From positions 186,001 through 250,000 of the forward strand of contig MU277692.1 of the NCBI GenBank assembly GCA_022385805.1: 64,000 nucleotides of DNA, in the 5' to 3' direction. The notes beneath the pieces were generated by a model. That model did not search any database and had not been told where the DNA came from. It saw nothing but the letters and a program-made list of their open reading frames with translations. The stretch's first letter is position 1. Every line of letters begins with the position of its first letter. The DNA comes from Pilatotrama ljubarskyi (lineage: Eukaryota; Basidiomycota; Agaricomycetes; Polyporales; Polyporaceae). Position numbers and translations under genes: made by a program. Below, one piece after another: positions 12,201 to 24,559 of the stretch.

Positions 12201-13887
12201 CATCAAGACGTCGGTTGCGGCCGTCCTCAAGGACAACGGTATGTCGTGGCACTCGGATATGGGCATGCGGAGGCTGATCACCGAGCAGATGTAGAGGTAA
12301 ACCTAGGGAGTATCGATCCAGAGCAGGACTTCTTCGCTCCACTGCAGAAGCTGCTCGACCAGTCCAGGAGCGCAAAGGTGTTGTCGAAGTGAGCGACCAT
12401 GGAGTCCTATCACAGACCGCAGTAACGCTGACACGTACTGCAGGAAACTCACGAAGAGACTCGAGGATCTCACGCAGGACTCGATCGCGCTCAAACCACA
12501 CATTGTGCCTCAACTGCAATCCCTCAACAACACCGTGCCGGAGCTGGTTAACTTCGGTATCTCTGTACGTCTTCTCGCTCATCCAGCATGACCTATATCT
12601 AATCGTTGGACCAGTTGGCACAACTCGTGATGCCTCACATCAGCGACGTCCGCGCAGCCAAGTCAGCTTTCCAGCTGTCGACAGTCCTCTCATTCGTGAA
12701 GGAGAGCGCAGCTTCGACCGTGGGCAAAGGTCGCAGCAGCGACTCGTGTCCCTGGGACTCAGTCAGCGAGTTCCTCAACCAGGTCATTCAAGAGGCTGGC
12801 CGGATCGTGCCGCTGTCTCTCGAAGGCGAGAACACACTGAAGAGTAAGTCTTCTCTCGGTCGCAGGCTTCGCATGATATTGAGAATCCGTAGTCTCGGGC
12901 ACTGCGCCATGGGTGGTGCGGATTGACGAGATAAAGGCCGCGACGGCGATCAACGTCGAGGCGGAGCGCAAGGTCGCCCAGCTCAACGACGAGATTCAGG
13001 CGCTTGCACGCACGCTCAAGCTCAAGGATCAAACCATCCAGGAGACGAGCGTGAAGATCGAGCTGATGGAGCGCCGGATGGAGACGGTGAAGAAACAGGC
13101 GGACGCGATCACCGACCTCGAGAACGAGCTCTCGAAGGCGCGCAAGCAGGAGCGCGCGTACGAGGAGGCAATGGAGCAGCTCCAGGCGGACCTCGATGCG
13201 CTCGAGCAGGACAACGTGAAGCTCAAGGCGCTGGCGAACAATCCGGAGCGACAAGGCGAGTCTAGGACTCGGTATCTTCTTGTGAGCGCCTTCACTGACA
13301 TACCTGAGCAGCGTCCACGGCCCAGGTCGTGGAAGCCGAGACTGTACCTACGGAGAGCAATCTGGAGACATCCTATCTGCTGGAGCAGGTCAGCAATCCG
13401 ATCTCTTCCTATGGGCTCAACCTCATGTGACACGCTACAGATCGACGCTCTCCGCGGAACTGTCCGTTTCTTGAGATCGGAGAACTCATTCCTCAAAGGT
13501 CAAGACCTGCTCAAGGAGATCGAAGCGCTGCCCGAGCTCGACGAACCCTTCTCTCGCGAGCCGACGCCGCCTCTCGTGCCTTCAACTCTCTCCGACTCCG
13601 ACACAGACAGCGACGACGAGCCGCGCTCCCCACCTACGTTGCGCGACATCGCCGTGGAATCGAAGCTGCTCTACCGCGAGGTCATCAAGTATACCTCGTC
13701 GCCGCGCGTCGTCGACCTTTCTGTCCTCAGGGCTAAGCGTGAGAACGGCCATGCCCCTGTGAAGGGATGGGTTCCTCGCAAGAAGACGCCTGCATATCAG
13801 CTGCTCGAGCGGAAGATGCAAGGAGAGCGGCTGGGTAAACGGCTGAAGGGGCTGCTTGAATTGACGAGTCATATGGCGGCAGCGTGA
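9237..13887 (+). CDS. NIP100: Dynactin large subunit (p150Glued / Nip100), CAP-Gly protein
   Basis: This is the large dynactin subunit, which links cytoplasmic dynein to microtubules and cargo. The ATG at 9237 (MAPTDPP) is the right start; a frame from 9231 would need GTG. Residues 8-75 form the CAP-Gly domain, with AGKWIGIELSEPSGKNDGSV and the microtubule/EB-binding GVFVRPSQV. Exon 1 ends at 9491. A Ser/Pro-rich and then Pro-Glu-repeat linker follows (about 9640-10080). Next comes the long coiled coil CC1 (10130 onward, RIRVLEAKRADDARHIRELE) with many short introns. The dynactin domain spans about 11400-12300 (QARHIDLEVKKIEAREARE, LLGIIQPYLPQVY, DVEAFLNIGRIYPEIAP). A second coiled coil lies at 12910-13250, and an unstructured basic tail reaches TGA 13885-13887. 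About 15 exons are likely. Adjacent frames on the opposite strand are codon-bias shadows of the coiled coil. Confidence 0.93.
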
Positions 13888-14182
13888 GGGGATGAGCGTG
13901 TCGGATATTGCTATGCGTTGCTTTGATATCCTAGGATACCTTTATAGTTATACCCGTATGTTCATCTTTCAATTCCTTCACGTACCTCCACGACAGCCTC
14001 GCGTGTCCTCCATGACCCTTTTGGGGCACTGAATGGCGTGATTGCGGGGGTGAGAATGCGCTCTGACAAACTACAATACTCGTATTACAAGGCCTGGTTT
14101 CGATGGAGAGGACGAGAGACAAACGCATCATACACATTACAAGCGACGATAGTCCATGGAGTCACTTCGTGTCCTCCTCGCA
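13888..14182. other. Convergent 3' intergenic spacer
   Basis: This short spacer lies between the dynactin stop and the stop of the acidic protein gene on the other strand. It should hold both 3' UTRs. No further feature is visible. Confidence 0.5.
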
Positions 14183-14813
14183 TTACACTTCCTCCTCATC
14201 TTCATCTGCTTCAGCAGCGCCCTCCGCGTCCGCATGCGCAGCGGTCCTAGCCCTCTTCGCGATGCCTTCTTCGGCTTCCTGGAACTCTCCGTAGTCGCCT
14301 GATATCTCGCCCTCGCCAGCGGTAGGCCCAGCATCTTCCTCCCGACCACGCTTGATGCCTGCCGTTGGCGCGGTGGGTCCCTCGATGTCAACTCCTTGGT
14401 ACTCATCGTCCTCGTCTTCGTCCTCGTCTTCTTCAGCAGCCTGAGGGCCTCCCTGTCGAGCATCTTGTGAGATATATTAGTATACAGCTACGGATCAGGT
14501 CCTTACCTCTCCGCCAAGTAGGAGTGCGGTCAGACTGGATCCTTGTGCGCCCTGAGCGAAGCGTTCATGAGTCGATCACGGTCAGACAGGCGACGCGGAA
14601 TTAGTGCAAGCTACCTCCGCCTCCTCTTCTTCTTCTTCCTCTTCTTCCTCGACAGCTCCGCTCTCGCCTTCTTCGTCCTGTCAAGTATGCTTGAGAACTA
14701 CTGTTGTACGAGTACCGTAGGATCAGGGCACAGACCTCTATCTCGTATTCGTCGCTCTCTTCGGCATCGTCGACCTCGGGCTCCTCGACAGGATCAATAG
14801 CCTGCCTCGACAT
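14183..14813 (-). CDS. Small highly acidic protein, probably nuclear, unrecognised
   Basis: The gene starts at ATG 14813 (MSRQAIDPVEEPEVDDAEE) and ends at TAA 14183-14185. Three introns are inferred. They join YEIE to DEEGESG..., a run of ten or so glutamates to GAQGSSLTALLLGGE, and that to GGPQAAEEDEDEDEDDEYQ. The last acceptor is the AG inside atgctcgacag, which keeps phase. The C-terminal part contains VDIEGPTAPTAGIKRGREE and AKRARTAAH, two short basic patches that could be nuclear localisation signals, and ends in DEDEEEV. The predicted length is about 150 residues. Acidic stretches with nuclear signals are typical of histone chaperones and chromatin proteins, but I see no diagnostic fold motif and do not assign a function. 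Reading exon 4 from its ATG gives a basic nonsense frame. Confidence 0.65.
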
Positions 14814-15280
14814 CTTCTACTTCCAATCTGGTAACCGGATACCCTTCGAAGGTCGACCGGTGTGGATATAGGGGTAGTGCGCTGTACAAGGGCAACGTTC
14901 AACGCTCCGCCAGCAGACGAGCCGGCGGTATGGTGGAGAGTGGAGGAGCGTCGGAGGGGAACGTCAGCGAACGTTGCCCGGCATGATTGGTGGATCCATT
15001 CCGGACGGACGCAGATGGGCGTGCTTGCATAAGACTCCCACTCTGCACAAATGCGGCCACTTGCCCGCCACAGCGGTTGCATCCCTACAGGCACCGCCGC
15101 CCGGAATCCAGCTGCGCCCTCGCATCCGCAGGAGTACAGCATATGCACAGATAGTATATAATGCTAGCCTAGGCCTACACGGGTCTGATGTCCATCGGTA
15201 TTCATCCAGGTGTCTAAAGCAATCATTCAAAGCAAGTGCACGCAGCGACCCAAGAGAGCGGAGAGCGAACGCAAAGTCGA
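14814..15280. other. Intergenic region upstream of the acidic protein gene
   Basis: About 470 bp lie between the start of the acidic protein gene and the stop of the ABCA transporter. Both genes are on the minus strand, so this holds the promoter of one and the 3' end of the other. I see no gene, RNA or repeat in it. Confidence 0.45.
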
Positions 15281-18200
15281 TTAACATATCCTCCACCACC
15301 GACTCTTCTTCTCAGTATCCTCCTCAAGCACATCGTTCTCCCTGATGACCTTCAGGAAGACGCTCTCCAGGCCCGCCCTCTCCACAGTGTATTCGGAGAA
15401 GTTGCCTCTCGACAAGACGGCGAACAGCTGCGCGAGCGACATGCCACCACCGATGGGAACCTCGAACCTCGTCGCCACGTCGTCCGCCATGCGCGCCCCG
15501 GGTATCTGGGCCATGAGCTCTTGCGCATGAGCGACTTCGTCGCGAGTCCGACATGAGAAGTGGACTTCGTAAGTGGCGTAACGCTCTACAAGAGAGTCGG
15601 TGGTCCCGACAGCTGCAACACGCAAGGCTTGAGTACACGTATATGCACGATCACGACGCAGATACACACCAAGCATCTTCTTCGCCAAGATACCGACTTT
15701 GTTCGCCAGAGCAGAGGCCTCTTCCATGGAGTCTATATGACAACGTCAGGATGCTTGCTACGGATCACCTATGACTTCCTACTCACGGGTAGTGATGACG
15801 ATCGCCTTGCCCACCGCAACGTTCCGGAGTGTGCCCCACATGTCGCGCTTCATCTTCGCGTCGATCCCAGTTGAGAACTCGTCGATCAGGACCACGGACG
15901 GATTTCCTGCAGGGCTCATGAGAATGATCCTTCAGGCCGAGAGAAGCTGCCTACCTATGAGCGCGATCGCCAGAGACAGCTTGCGCTGATTGCCACCAGA
16001 TAGTTTGCTCGCCAGGCGGTCAGCGTACATGTGCAGCGACGTCGCGTGCATGAGCCGTTCGACGTTGCTCCGCAGCTCCTCTCCACGGTACAGGCCCTTG
16101 AGACGCCCGTACACGAGGAGATGCTCGCGGACGGTCAGCTGCGAGTCGATCGCGGTGAATTGCGGGCACACTCCGAGGGAGAGTCGAGCTGCGCGGGGAT
16201 GGTGCACGATGGACACGCCGTTGATGAAGACGTCTCCCTCGTCAGGGATGACCTCGCCACCTGAACAGTGAGTGAGTCTACAGAACCATGCTGTGAAGGA
16301 AACGACGTACGGATGATATTGAACGTGGTAGTCTTTCCCGCACCATTAGGGCCGAGCAATGCAAAGATGGTATTCTGAGAGACTCCGAAGCAGACGTTGT
16401 CCACCACCCTGTTCGACGCCTTCCCGAACGCCTTCACGACGTTGAGCACACGGAGGGCGTCCTCGGAGTCTGCCACCACGTCGGCCTCGTTATTGACGTC
16501 CTTGCCAGCCACTCTGCCGGGTACCGCGGATTCGATACTCGTCTCACCGGTGGGGGGCGACGGCGCCTTCTTGCGAGGGCGGGTGATCTTGCGAGGCAGA
16601 ATGGAGCCCGAGTCGACCCATACGAGGATGGCGAACAGGACGAAGCCATAGATGAAGAGGTAAAGTATGGGGCCGCCGTATCTGATTATATCCCCGAGCG
16701 ACGACGTTGTGACCGGGCTGCTTCCGTCGCAGAGCAGGGAAAAGAGGTTGACCGCAACAAACGAAGCGCGAAGCTGAATAGGATCAGGTCAGTATGCATT
16801 GGATAAGGATCGTGGCTGGATGACGTACAACACTAGCGACGGGCGACAATATGGACATGGTGAAATCTACGATGCAACGGCGACGCGTCAGCACAGCTGA
16901 TAGGGCGCTGAGATCACGACGTACGAATGATGGTAAGATCGTTGCCCGCATCGGAGGTCTTAGCGTACGTGAGGGTGAGCAAGTACGCGGCGAGATACAA
17001 CTACGTATGTCTTCAGTAATGCGTGTCACCGATGTCACGAGTAACAGTACACTCACGACAAACATGATGACTTGATACCCGGCCGCCAGGGCGAACGCCG
17101 CAAGAGGTGAGGCGACCACCAGTGAGACACAGTATGAAAACAGCGCGCCCACGATACCGTATAGGAACAGTACCACCCACTACAATCATGATTAGCGACA
17201 CCGTGTACATGGCCCTTATAGGATTACTCACGAAGAATCCGAGCCCGTTGAACTGATTCGAAGCGACAGCAAATACGATAACAATAAGTGTGGCGTTGAT
17301 GAGCGCAAAGATCGAGTCGAAGAGAAGGTGTCCGAGCCAGAGGCCGATGGGGTCCGACAAGCCATTGGAGAGCTGCATCGCCTGGACGGACGAGCGACGC
17401 TCTTTTGCAACGTACAGGGAGAAGAAGGCTGGGTAGACAGCCTGTGCACCAGTCAGCCGGCGTACCACGATCATCGAGACATGGGACAACATACCATGGC
17501 AGCGCCGAAGAACGCGACCCACTTGAGTGCGACCAGTGTTCCTGCCGCAATACCGGGGAAGGTCTGGTAGTTCGCGAGGATCAGACTTGGCACTGGCGGA
17601 GTGCGGCCGGTAGCGTTCAGCGCGGTGTTGTACAGGATGTTTGACGCCAGGTTGAGCATGACCAGCCCAGTCAGTCCGGGAGGCGTCGCCTCCCATGCAA
17701 ACAGAGCGGTACCAGATTCCTGATCAATGGAGACGCCGCCAAACGACTGGTTGCGGAATGTCTGGCTGATCGTATTCATGAACGTCGAATTGTCCGGAAT
17801 GCTGTCTATGAGCAACGTCCGCGTCGTGTTCCCGAGAGTCGATATGATACCCGGGGGAGACTCCAGCACTCGAGAGTGCGTCGCGTTCTCCGCGATGAAC
17901 CCCAGCGGAGAGACAGGAAGGTAGACGGGCGTAATAGGGACTCGACGGAACGTCTTGACGCACGTCTGCGCGCGGTCGCTCAGAAAAAATATGGGAATGC
18001 AAGAGCCCGCAACGGCGACAAGGACCGCGAGACAGGGCGTAAGCCAGCTTCTCCGCGCGATGAGGATGCGCTTGTGGAAGATTGTCAGCGCCTGGCCGAA
18101 GGGCGAGCGCCGTCGACCGTTCGTGAGCTCTAACACTGGCGGCGTCGGCGTCGGCGATGCTGACAAGGACGGCGTCGTTGACGATCCTGTCTTCTCGAGC

Positions 18201-21200
18201 TCTTTCTCCTCGGCGCGCATGTCATCGTGCATCAGGCCCAGGAAGATGTCCTCGATCGAGGTGCCCATGACCGCGTACGAGGCGACGCCATACGCGTCGC
18301 GATTGTCGTCGACGAGCGCCAAAACCTCCTGTACGACGGCAGCGTCCTTGAGCTTGAGATGATAGGACACCTCGTTGGGCGCCGACGAAGATGTGTAGGT
18401 CAACGGCGCGATAGTCCGAATGCGGTCCAGCAGCTCTGTCTGGTGGCCCAGAGTCGACTTCTCCGCCGATGTTTCGTCCGGTCTGAACGAGACGTTCACA
18501 GTATAGCCTTCACCCAGCGTTGACTTAAGCGCTACCGGAGTGCCGTGGGCAACCAGTTTCCCTGGTGCGGCGAGGACAGCGATCGTGTCGGCCAGCAAGT
18601 CTGCTTCGTCGAGGAACTGCATGAACACTAGTCAGAGAACCTCTGGAGAAGAAGAGTATCTCACGTACGTGAGTGGTGAAGACGACGGTCCGCTCATTCC
18701 GTACAGAGCTGAGTGTCCGCCAGAGAGCGCGACGCGACAGAGGGTCCACGCCGGAAGTGCACTACTAAGCTGTCAGTACTTGGCACATGCGCACGAACCC
18801 AGTATAGTCACCTCGTCAACCAGGATAACTGTAAGGACCACGTCAGCAGTATTCCCGCGATGATGAGCGCATCACTCACTCTTCGACCCTCCAATCAACC
18901 CAATTGCCAACTGCAGTTTCCGCTTCTGCCCACCACTAAGCGCATTCGCGTTGTAATGCATCTTCTTGCCCAGGTCGCAGTCCTTCAGAAGTTGCTCAAT
19001 GTCGTCGTCCTCGCTGTGCGCGTCCGCGCGCTTGACCGCGGCCCAGACGCGCAGGGTCTGGTAGCACGTCAGCTCAGGGAAGAGGACGTTCTTCTGGGGC
19101 ACGATGCCAATTGTCCCGCGAGCTGGCCGATCGACGCCGCCCTCGAAGGTGACAGTGCCGCGCGTGCGCCCGAGCAAGCCGGCCAGGATCGACATCGTCG
19201 TCGACTTTCCCGCACTGGCGCATGCAGAGCCAGAGTCAGTATGCGCAGTACTTCCGGAGCACTCGCGCCCAGTCTGCCTACAACTCACCCGTTGGAGCCG
19301 AGCAAGACGTATATGCCGAACTTGGGGATCTCGAGGCTGAGGTCGGATACGGCGGTGACGGCACTCTTCTCGCCCTTGAAGAAAGACGTCTTGAAGTCCT
19401 TGCCGAGGTTGCGGATTGAGATCGCGATGTCCGGACCGATGGGCGGGATGCCGTCCTCTGCGGTGGTCTTTCTCCGGCGAAGGTGGGACCACCATGACCG
19501 GTCGGTGGTATTGTGCGCATCGTACAACCGTCTTTCCCACAGAACCGCAAGCCAAGGCCATAAGAACACGTCGATCTACCCACAAGTGTCACTATATCGC
19601 TACGCATGGCTCACAAGGTGGATGACTCACGATAGCGGCGATGATCAGCGGAAGCAGTCTCAGTGCATTGTCCGGGTCAGGCTGAGTCGCGCTCGTAGCA
19701 AGCTGGTGCACTTCGAACCCTGCGATTGCGCGTATGGCAAAGATATAGAACCCAGGCGGGAAGATCAGCGTGAAGACGAACGCTGCCCCCGTAGTCGCAC
19801 GTGCGAACACCAGTGCGAGAATAGCAAATACGATAGCAAGGAACGTCGAGGCAACGGCCGCAAGCTGAGGGCTCTTGCCAAACGGCGTGGCCACAAAGAA
19901 CGACCAGCTGGCGAGCGTGAGGCCAAGGAGTAGGTGGACGACGATGATGAGCCCGATGTTCGTCGCGGAGAAGATGCGGAAGTGCCAGATTATGGAGACT
20001 ATGATCCAGGCTGGGAGGTAGGCCAGAGAGATACTGAGATGCCAAGAGCTGGAAACCGATCAACGTCAGTCATCCGGCTAAACCGTGTGGGTGATTGCAT
20101 ACGAACATTATACGTGCTGAGTCGAAGAGCCCCATTGCTTTGAGGTGGGCTGTCAACAGATTCGCCCTTTCTCCACCGAATGATCCCGGGAGTTGATATG
20201 CGATTCCGACATAGCATATAAACCTGAAAGCAGTGAGTAGCAGAATCATGAGGAAGAATAAAGGCGCATACAATGCGAGAACCAGGAGTGTCCTCAAGCC
20301 TCGAATGTAACCTGGTATCGCCTATCAGTAACGCGGGGTATGACGACGGCGCGAGCACTTACTCAGGCGGATGTCCGTGAATTGCTCGTCATTAGTCTCC
20401 TGCGTGAACGGCCATTCAAGAGGTGTCTGCGGGGTATTACCAGTCTGCAATTCTATAATGGCCTGTCCGGTCCCACCAAGATGAGCAAGCCAGCCTAAAA
20501 GGCGGTGAGTAATGAGGACTTGCGCTATCTATCGCCCACTGAAGAGGAAGAAGCCGCTCTTCATAGTCGCTGTTGTGCTTCGTTACATCTATGTGGAACA
20601 ATCCTCCGTCCGCTCGCAAAGTATAGTTGAGCGGCAGGGTGCCGTTAGGACCCGGGAGCGAGTTAAAAGCGACGGCGGCATAGCACTCCGAGAACAGATT
20701 GAAGTTCTGCGGGCACGCATCCGGGATCTCCGCAGGCGACGAGAGCTGCCGCACGCTGCCGAGCTGCCTTCCGTTGAAGTCGCGGGTAATGTGTGTTATG
20801 ATATCGTGTGCGGACGGGTTGGTACCGGTCCCGTTGGTGCCATCCGCCCATATGAGCGCCAGGGAACCGTCGTAGACGTCTGTGAGTTTGTGGACTGGCA
20901 CAGCCGTCCCGAGACCATACTGGAGACGCTTTAGGACGTCAGGAGGGTCGAAGGGTTACAGGGACGTACGTTGTTGGGTTTGTTTAGGAAGATCTGGGCT
21001 ACAGCCAAGAAAATGCCATACCCGATAGGCATGAGAAAGCATCGCAAGAGATTGAGCTGTAGCGACGACGCGCGCGCATGGTTGTGTGTTCGAGTTAGCC
21101 CTCTACAGACTCGAGATGAAGCTAGGACGCACCCATGGATGCTTTGACATCACAATCCAATTCTTCCAGAAGAGAACCGCGAATTGCCTGAAGAACAAAC

Positions 21201-21207
21201 CCGCCAT
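15281..21207 (-). CDS. Full-size ABCA-family ABC transporter
   Basis: This encodes an ABC transporter of subfamily A, TMD1-NBD1-TMD2-NBD2, about 1,600 residues, probably a lipid transporter of an internal or vacuolar membrane. The start at 21207 gives MAGLFFRQFAVLFWKNW, the usual ABCA opening (a short helix then the first TM). A large lumenal loop follows, then TM helices to about 19600. NBD1 has Walker A GSNGAGKSTT, split by an intron at 19215-19280, the signature LSGGQKRKLQ, and Walker B ILVDE on a 17-nt exon at 18812-18828, followed by CTSGVDP. The usual E-P-T-S-G-x-D reads E-C-T-S-G-V-D here. TMD2 spans about 18070-16600. NBD2 has GPNGAGKTTT, LSGGNQRKLS and VVLIDEFSTGID. The ABCA regulatory-type tail ends at TAA 15281-15283. 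Two NBDs in the ABCA order and the N-terminal FxxWKNW motif separate it from ABCG/PDR pumps. Confidence 0.9.
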
Positions 21208-22257
21208 CTTGAAGACACGCTCCCAGCTGGGGATACAGACTTGTCGGATGCAGTCGCTACGCAAGCCAAGTGGGACTGCAGCACGGAACGGTCCGGGCGA
21301 CAGTGATGGTGGTCGAAGTTACAAGCTGCCGACTGGACGCTGGAGACGCATAGACCTGCCAGCAAAAAGTGGGAAGGCGAGAAGATGGAGGGAGTGTGGA
21401 ACGCAGGGGCAGGGCGCTGCGAAAGTATAATTACTTGACAGAGGGCATGTCAGCGTCCACCGCAGTCAGTGTAATTCCGTTCTCCGACTCGAGGCACCGA
21501 GGACCAATACCGGGCGCCTACCCGCCGTAATACTCCGTCCCATGCCGTACTACGCGCGCGGACTCCGAAGACACGTAGCCTACTCCGGCTACGGTACATA
21601 GTTCGATCGCTCGACGTACTGACTTCGTCTAGTCACGCATTGACTCAGGGAGAGCTCCAGCGCGCCCTTGTAATACGGCCTCCATCGAAAGCGGATCTGA
21701 GCCACGGCGCGCAGCCATGCGACTGCGTACATCCTAAAGTACTCGCGGTTGGCGGACTCGGACGTCGGACGACGTCCGGACAGCACCGGACTCCGCGTGT
21801 GCGTATAAGTCATTAGGTGGGAACTGTCCCAGCACGGGCATCGCCATGATGATACCGACCCTATATGGATTCCATACTTTCCTAGCGATCGTGAGTGCCT
21901 TAGCATACGCAATGTTGTAGCAGAAGTAAGTACATCTCGATCGCGCTCGGTTCTCTGCTAAATACACTGAAGACACCCCGTGATCAGCCTGGGATGGGGT
22001 GGAAGCCCATAGTTCTAGACTATGGCTAGCCTGTGCATGGCCTTGGAACTGAAGGCGTCAGTTCTGACGAACCCGATACCAAACAACCTCTTAATGGTAC
22101 TCCAGCCCGGCTCGCAAGCGTCCAGAGTCAGGGCAGGCTGAATCCTCCCATCCATCTTCAAGTTGGCGTCCTTCACATAGAGGACAGCTTCCCAAGTGCC
22201 TTCACAGTTGCCTGCATTCGGCCATACATAGAGATCCAATCAATTCCTAGACATGCA
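21208..22257. other. About 1 kb without a recognisable gene
   Basis: This stretch is upstream of the ABCA transporter and of the F-box remnant. Minus-strand frames at 21589-21912 and 21734-21976 have no family resemblance and lack convincing splice links. The first part should hold the ABCA promoter. Confidence 0.4.
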
Positions 22258-22565
22258 GCTGCGATCCAGTCTTGGCCCTCGCCTCGCCTCGTTAATCCGT
22301 CTACGCTGGCCCCCATAAACCGCTGCAACCCCATCGTTCTCGGTGTGGGCCGGGCGAAGCTTGACGAGGATGACGCCGCGCCGTTCGCCGCAGCGCTTTC
22401 TACACTGTTCCCCTGCTTCTCGCAGACCCGCCATTCATGATACATCCACATGCCCAACATGAGTTGGAATTCACCGATGCGCATGCGGCGACCAGGAGGT
22501 GGAACAGGGTGGGGAGCGCGACGCGCGCGTTTGTCCGAGTGCGCCGTGAGGAGTGGATACGGGCT
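22258..22565 (+). pseudogene. Decayed 3' end of an F-box gene paralogous to the next gene
   Basis: A frame at 22258-22440 encodes PRLVNPSTLAPINRC and then LGVGRAKLDEDDAAPFAAAL. This closely matches PRLVDPSTFAPVTPC and LGVGRATVEEEDAAPFAAAL in the intact F-box gene (about 24230-24345). After STLFP the frame stops at 22438-22440. The matching DNA resumes near 22495-22560, where a segment resembling gcgacgcgcgcgtttg corresponds to the region around 24470. No F-box, no N-terminus and no splice structure remain. I read this as the end of a tandem duplicate that has otherwise been lost. The alternative, a short expressed LRR-like fragment, has no support. Confidence 0.75.
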
Positions 22566-22757
22566 TCAAGGGCTTCAAAGCAAACCGCACGCAGCGACTC
22601 TGAGTACTTCTGATGTTGGATTTGCACGAGGCACGTGACCGTGTTCCGCGTAAGTAGCGAGGGCGCTTCGTGGCGCGCTTATCCGACACTTTCAGGCCCA
22701 TTGCAAGCCACCACCTTCCGGGTGATGTCCCGCGCTGTGACACAAGTATCCCTGGAC

Positions 22758-24559
22758 ATGCCGACAAAGAGTCTCAAAGAATGGTCTCCGGATGTGCTGT
22801 CGAGTATCTGCGACTACTGCGATCGCGACACACTTGTTCAACTCTCCAGGACATGTCGCACGTTATCTACCCCTGCGTTCCGGCACATCTGGCATACCCT
22901 CAACGGCTTCGTTCCTCTGTTCGAAACACTTCCCCAAGATGCTCTAGAGTACTACAATGAGAGCCTTGACCACTCGGTGCGCGTAACACCCGTACAACTC
23001 TCGCTCACCATCAAAGTGCTAGTGAGTACTCATACCCCTCAAAGTATGAGGGTGCCCCCTATTCGTTCTTAATGATCATGCGGTCGTTCCAGACCGTCAC
23101 TTGCGACTTGACGGCGTCAGACGTATCGCGCTTTCGCATGTATGCGACTTTCGTCAGGCACGTCGATTCGAAGCCCACGTTCAAACCAAAACGAGTGTCG
23201 CTTCACGCGTGGTACGCCCTCGAGCGCGCCAATCCAGGTTATTTGAAGAACTTGCGAAGCCTGGGATACCGCGAGCTTCGAGTTTCCGACGTGACTCGCA
23301 CATCCCCCTTCCACTTTCTGCTGGGCCCGAGACTCGAAGTGCTGCGGGTGTCTCTACATAGACGGGGACCAAAGTCCTATCTTTCCAGCAAGTCAGATCC
23401 TGTCGACCCGACTTTGATCGACTTCCTCGTTTCACTTCCTCGGTCATGCCCTCTCGTCAGGTCTCTGACGCTATCGGTTTCCCCAGGGACTGCCTATGCT
23501 CGCCATGCACTGGCAGATGCCGTATGCTTGTTGCCCCATCTAACGACTTTGTCAGTCGTCGGCATTCCGCTCCTCCCTCATGCTCTCTGCCACCTGTCCG
23601 CGCTCTCCAGTCTCACCGATCTCTCCATGGATGCCCGGCGGCGAGACTATGGCGGCACGGCGACCTCTTGCAACCCTCACCACGTCCGCTCTTTCCCTGC
23701 CCTGGAGACCCTATCCATCTTCGGAGACACCGTTGACTGCCCCCTTGAGGTCCTCTCCATCTCGCGGCCGCCTCGTCTCGTCCGCCTCAACGTCGGGATG
23801 CATGCATCTGCGACCCGTTTCGCCTCCCTCGCCCGTGCTCTACCGTCGCTCCCTTTCCGAACCAGTTTGACGCAGCTACGCATCACTCTCATGGCCTCGT
23901 CCTGCGATCACTCGTCAGAAGCGATCCCACTGGCCGCCTTCTCCCCGTTGTTCACGCTGAGCCGCCTCTGCGACATACGCGTCACCGGCCACTGCTACGT
24001 CGTGCTGAACGACCACGCGCTCACCGAGATGGCCCACGCGTGGCCGCAGCTGCGCATCGCGCATTTGTGCCAGGACGAATCTTGGCCCACCCTCGACGCT
24101 ACGGACAATCTCCCGACCATTGCGGGGCTCGTCGAGTTCGCGCGACGCTGCCCCCTGCTCGACCGGTTCGTCATCGCGATGCGGGACGTGCGCAGGGAGG
24201 ACATCGACGCCGTCCTAGCCCTCGCCCCGCCTCGCCTCGTGGATCCGTCCACCTTCGCGCCGGTGACACCATGCGCCCTCACAATCCTCGGGGTGGGACG
24301 CGCTACGGTCGAGGAGGAAGACGCCGCGCCGTTCGCTGCCGCGCTTTCCACGCTGTTCCCCGCCCTCCGACAGCTCTGGCACCAATGGGACCACCCGGCG
24401 CTGGGAGAGCCTGGCCTTGAAGATACGCAGGAAGCAATACTGACCGGCAGGTGGGGGCAGATCGCTGAAGCGACACGCGCGTTTGCCCAAGTGCGCCGCC
24501 AGGAGCAGAAGTGGGCGCTGAAACAGCGTCGTGCTGCACAAGGCCAGTCGGGCGCCTGA
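22758..24559 (+). CDS. F-box protein with leucine-rich C-terminal region
   Basis: This is a probable SCF-type substrate adaptor. The F-box-like motif is at residues about 5-45: LKEWSPDVLSSICDYCDRD followed by LVQLSRTCRTLSTPAFRHIW. Exon 1 ends at 23021 (CTA before gtgagt) and exon 2 starts at 23093, giving an in-phase join (KVL to TVTCDLTASD). An in-frame ATG at 22725 would add 11 residues; 22758 is chosen because MPTKSLKEW starts directly before the F-box. The C-terminal 480 residues contain irregular leucine-rich segments (SLTLSVSP, HLTTLSVVGIPLLPHAL, ALSSLTDLSMDA), as in the many mushroom F-box/LRR-like proteins. The end is basic (RRQEQKWALKQRR). The substrate is unknown. It lies next to the broken paralogue at 22258-22565. 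F-box genes of this form are expanded and fast-evolving in Agaricomycetes. Confidence 0.88.
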
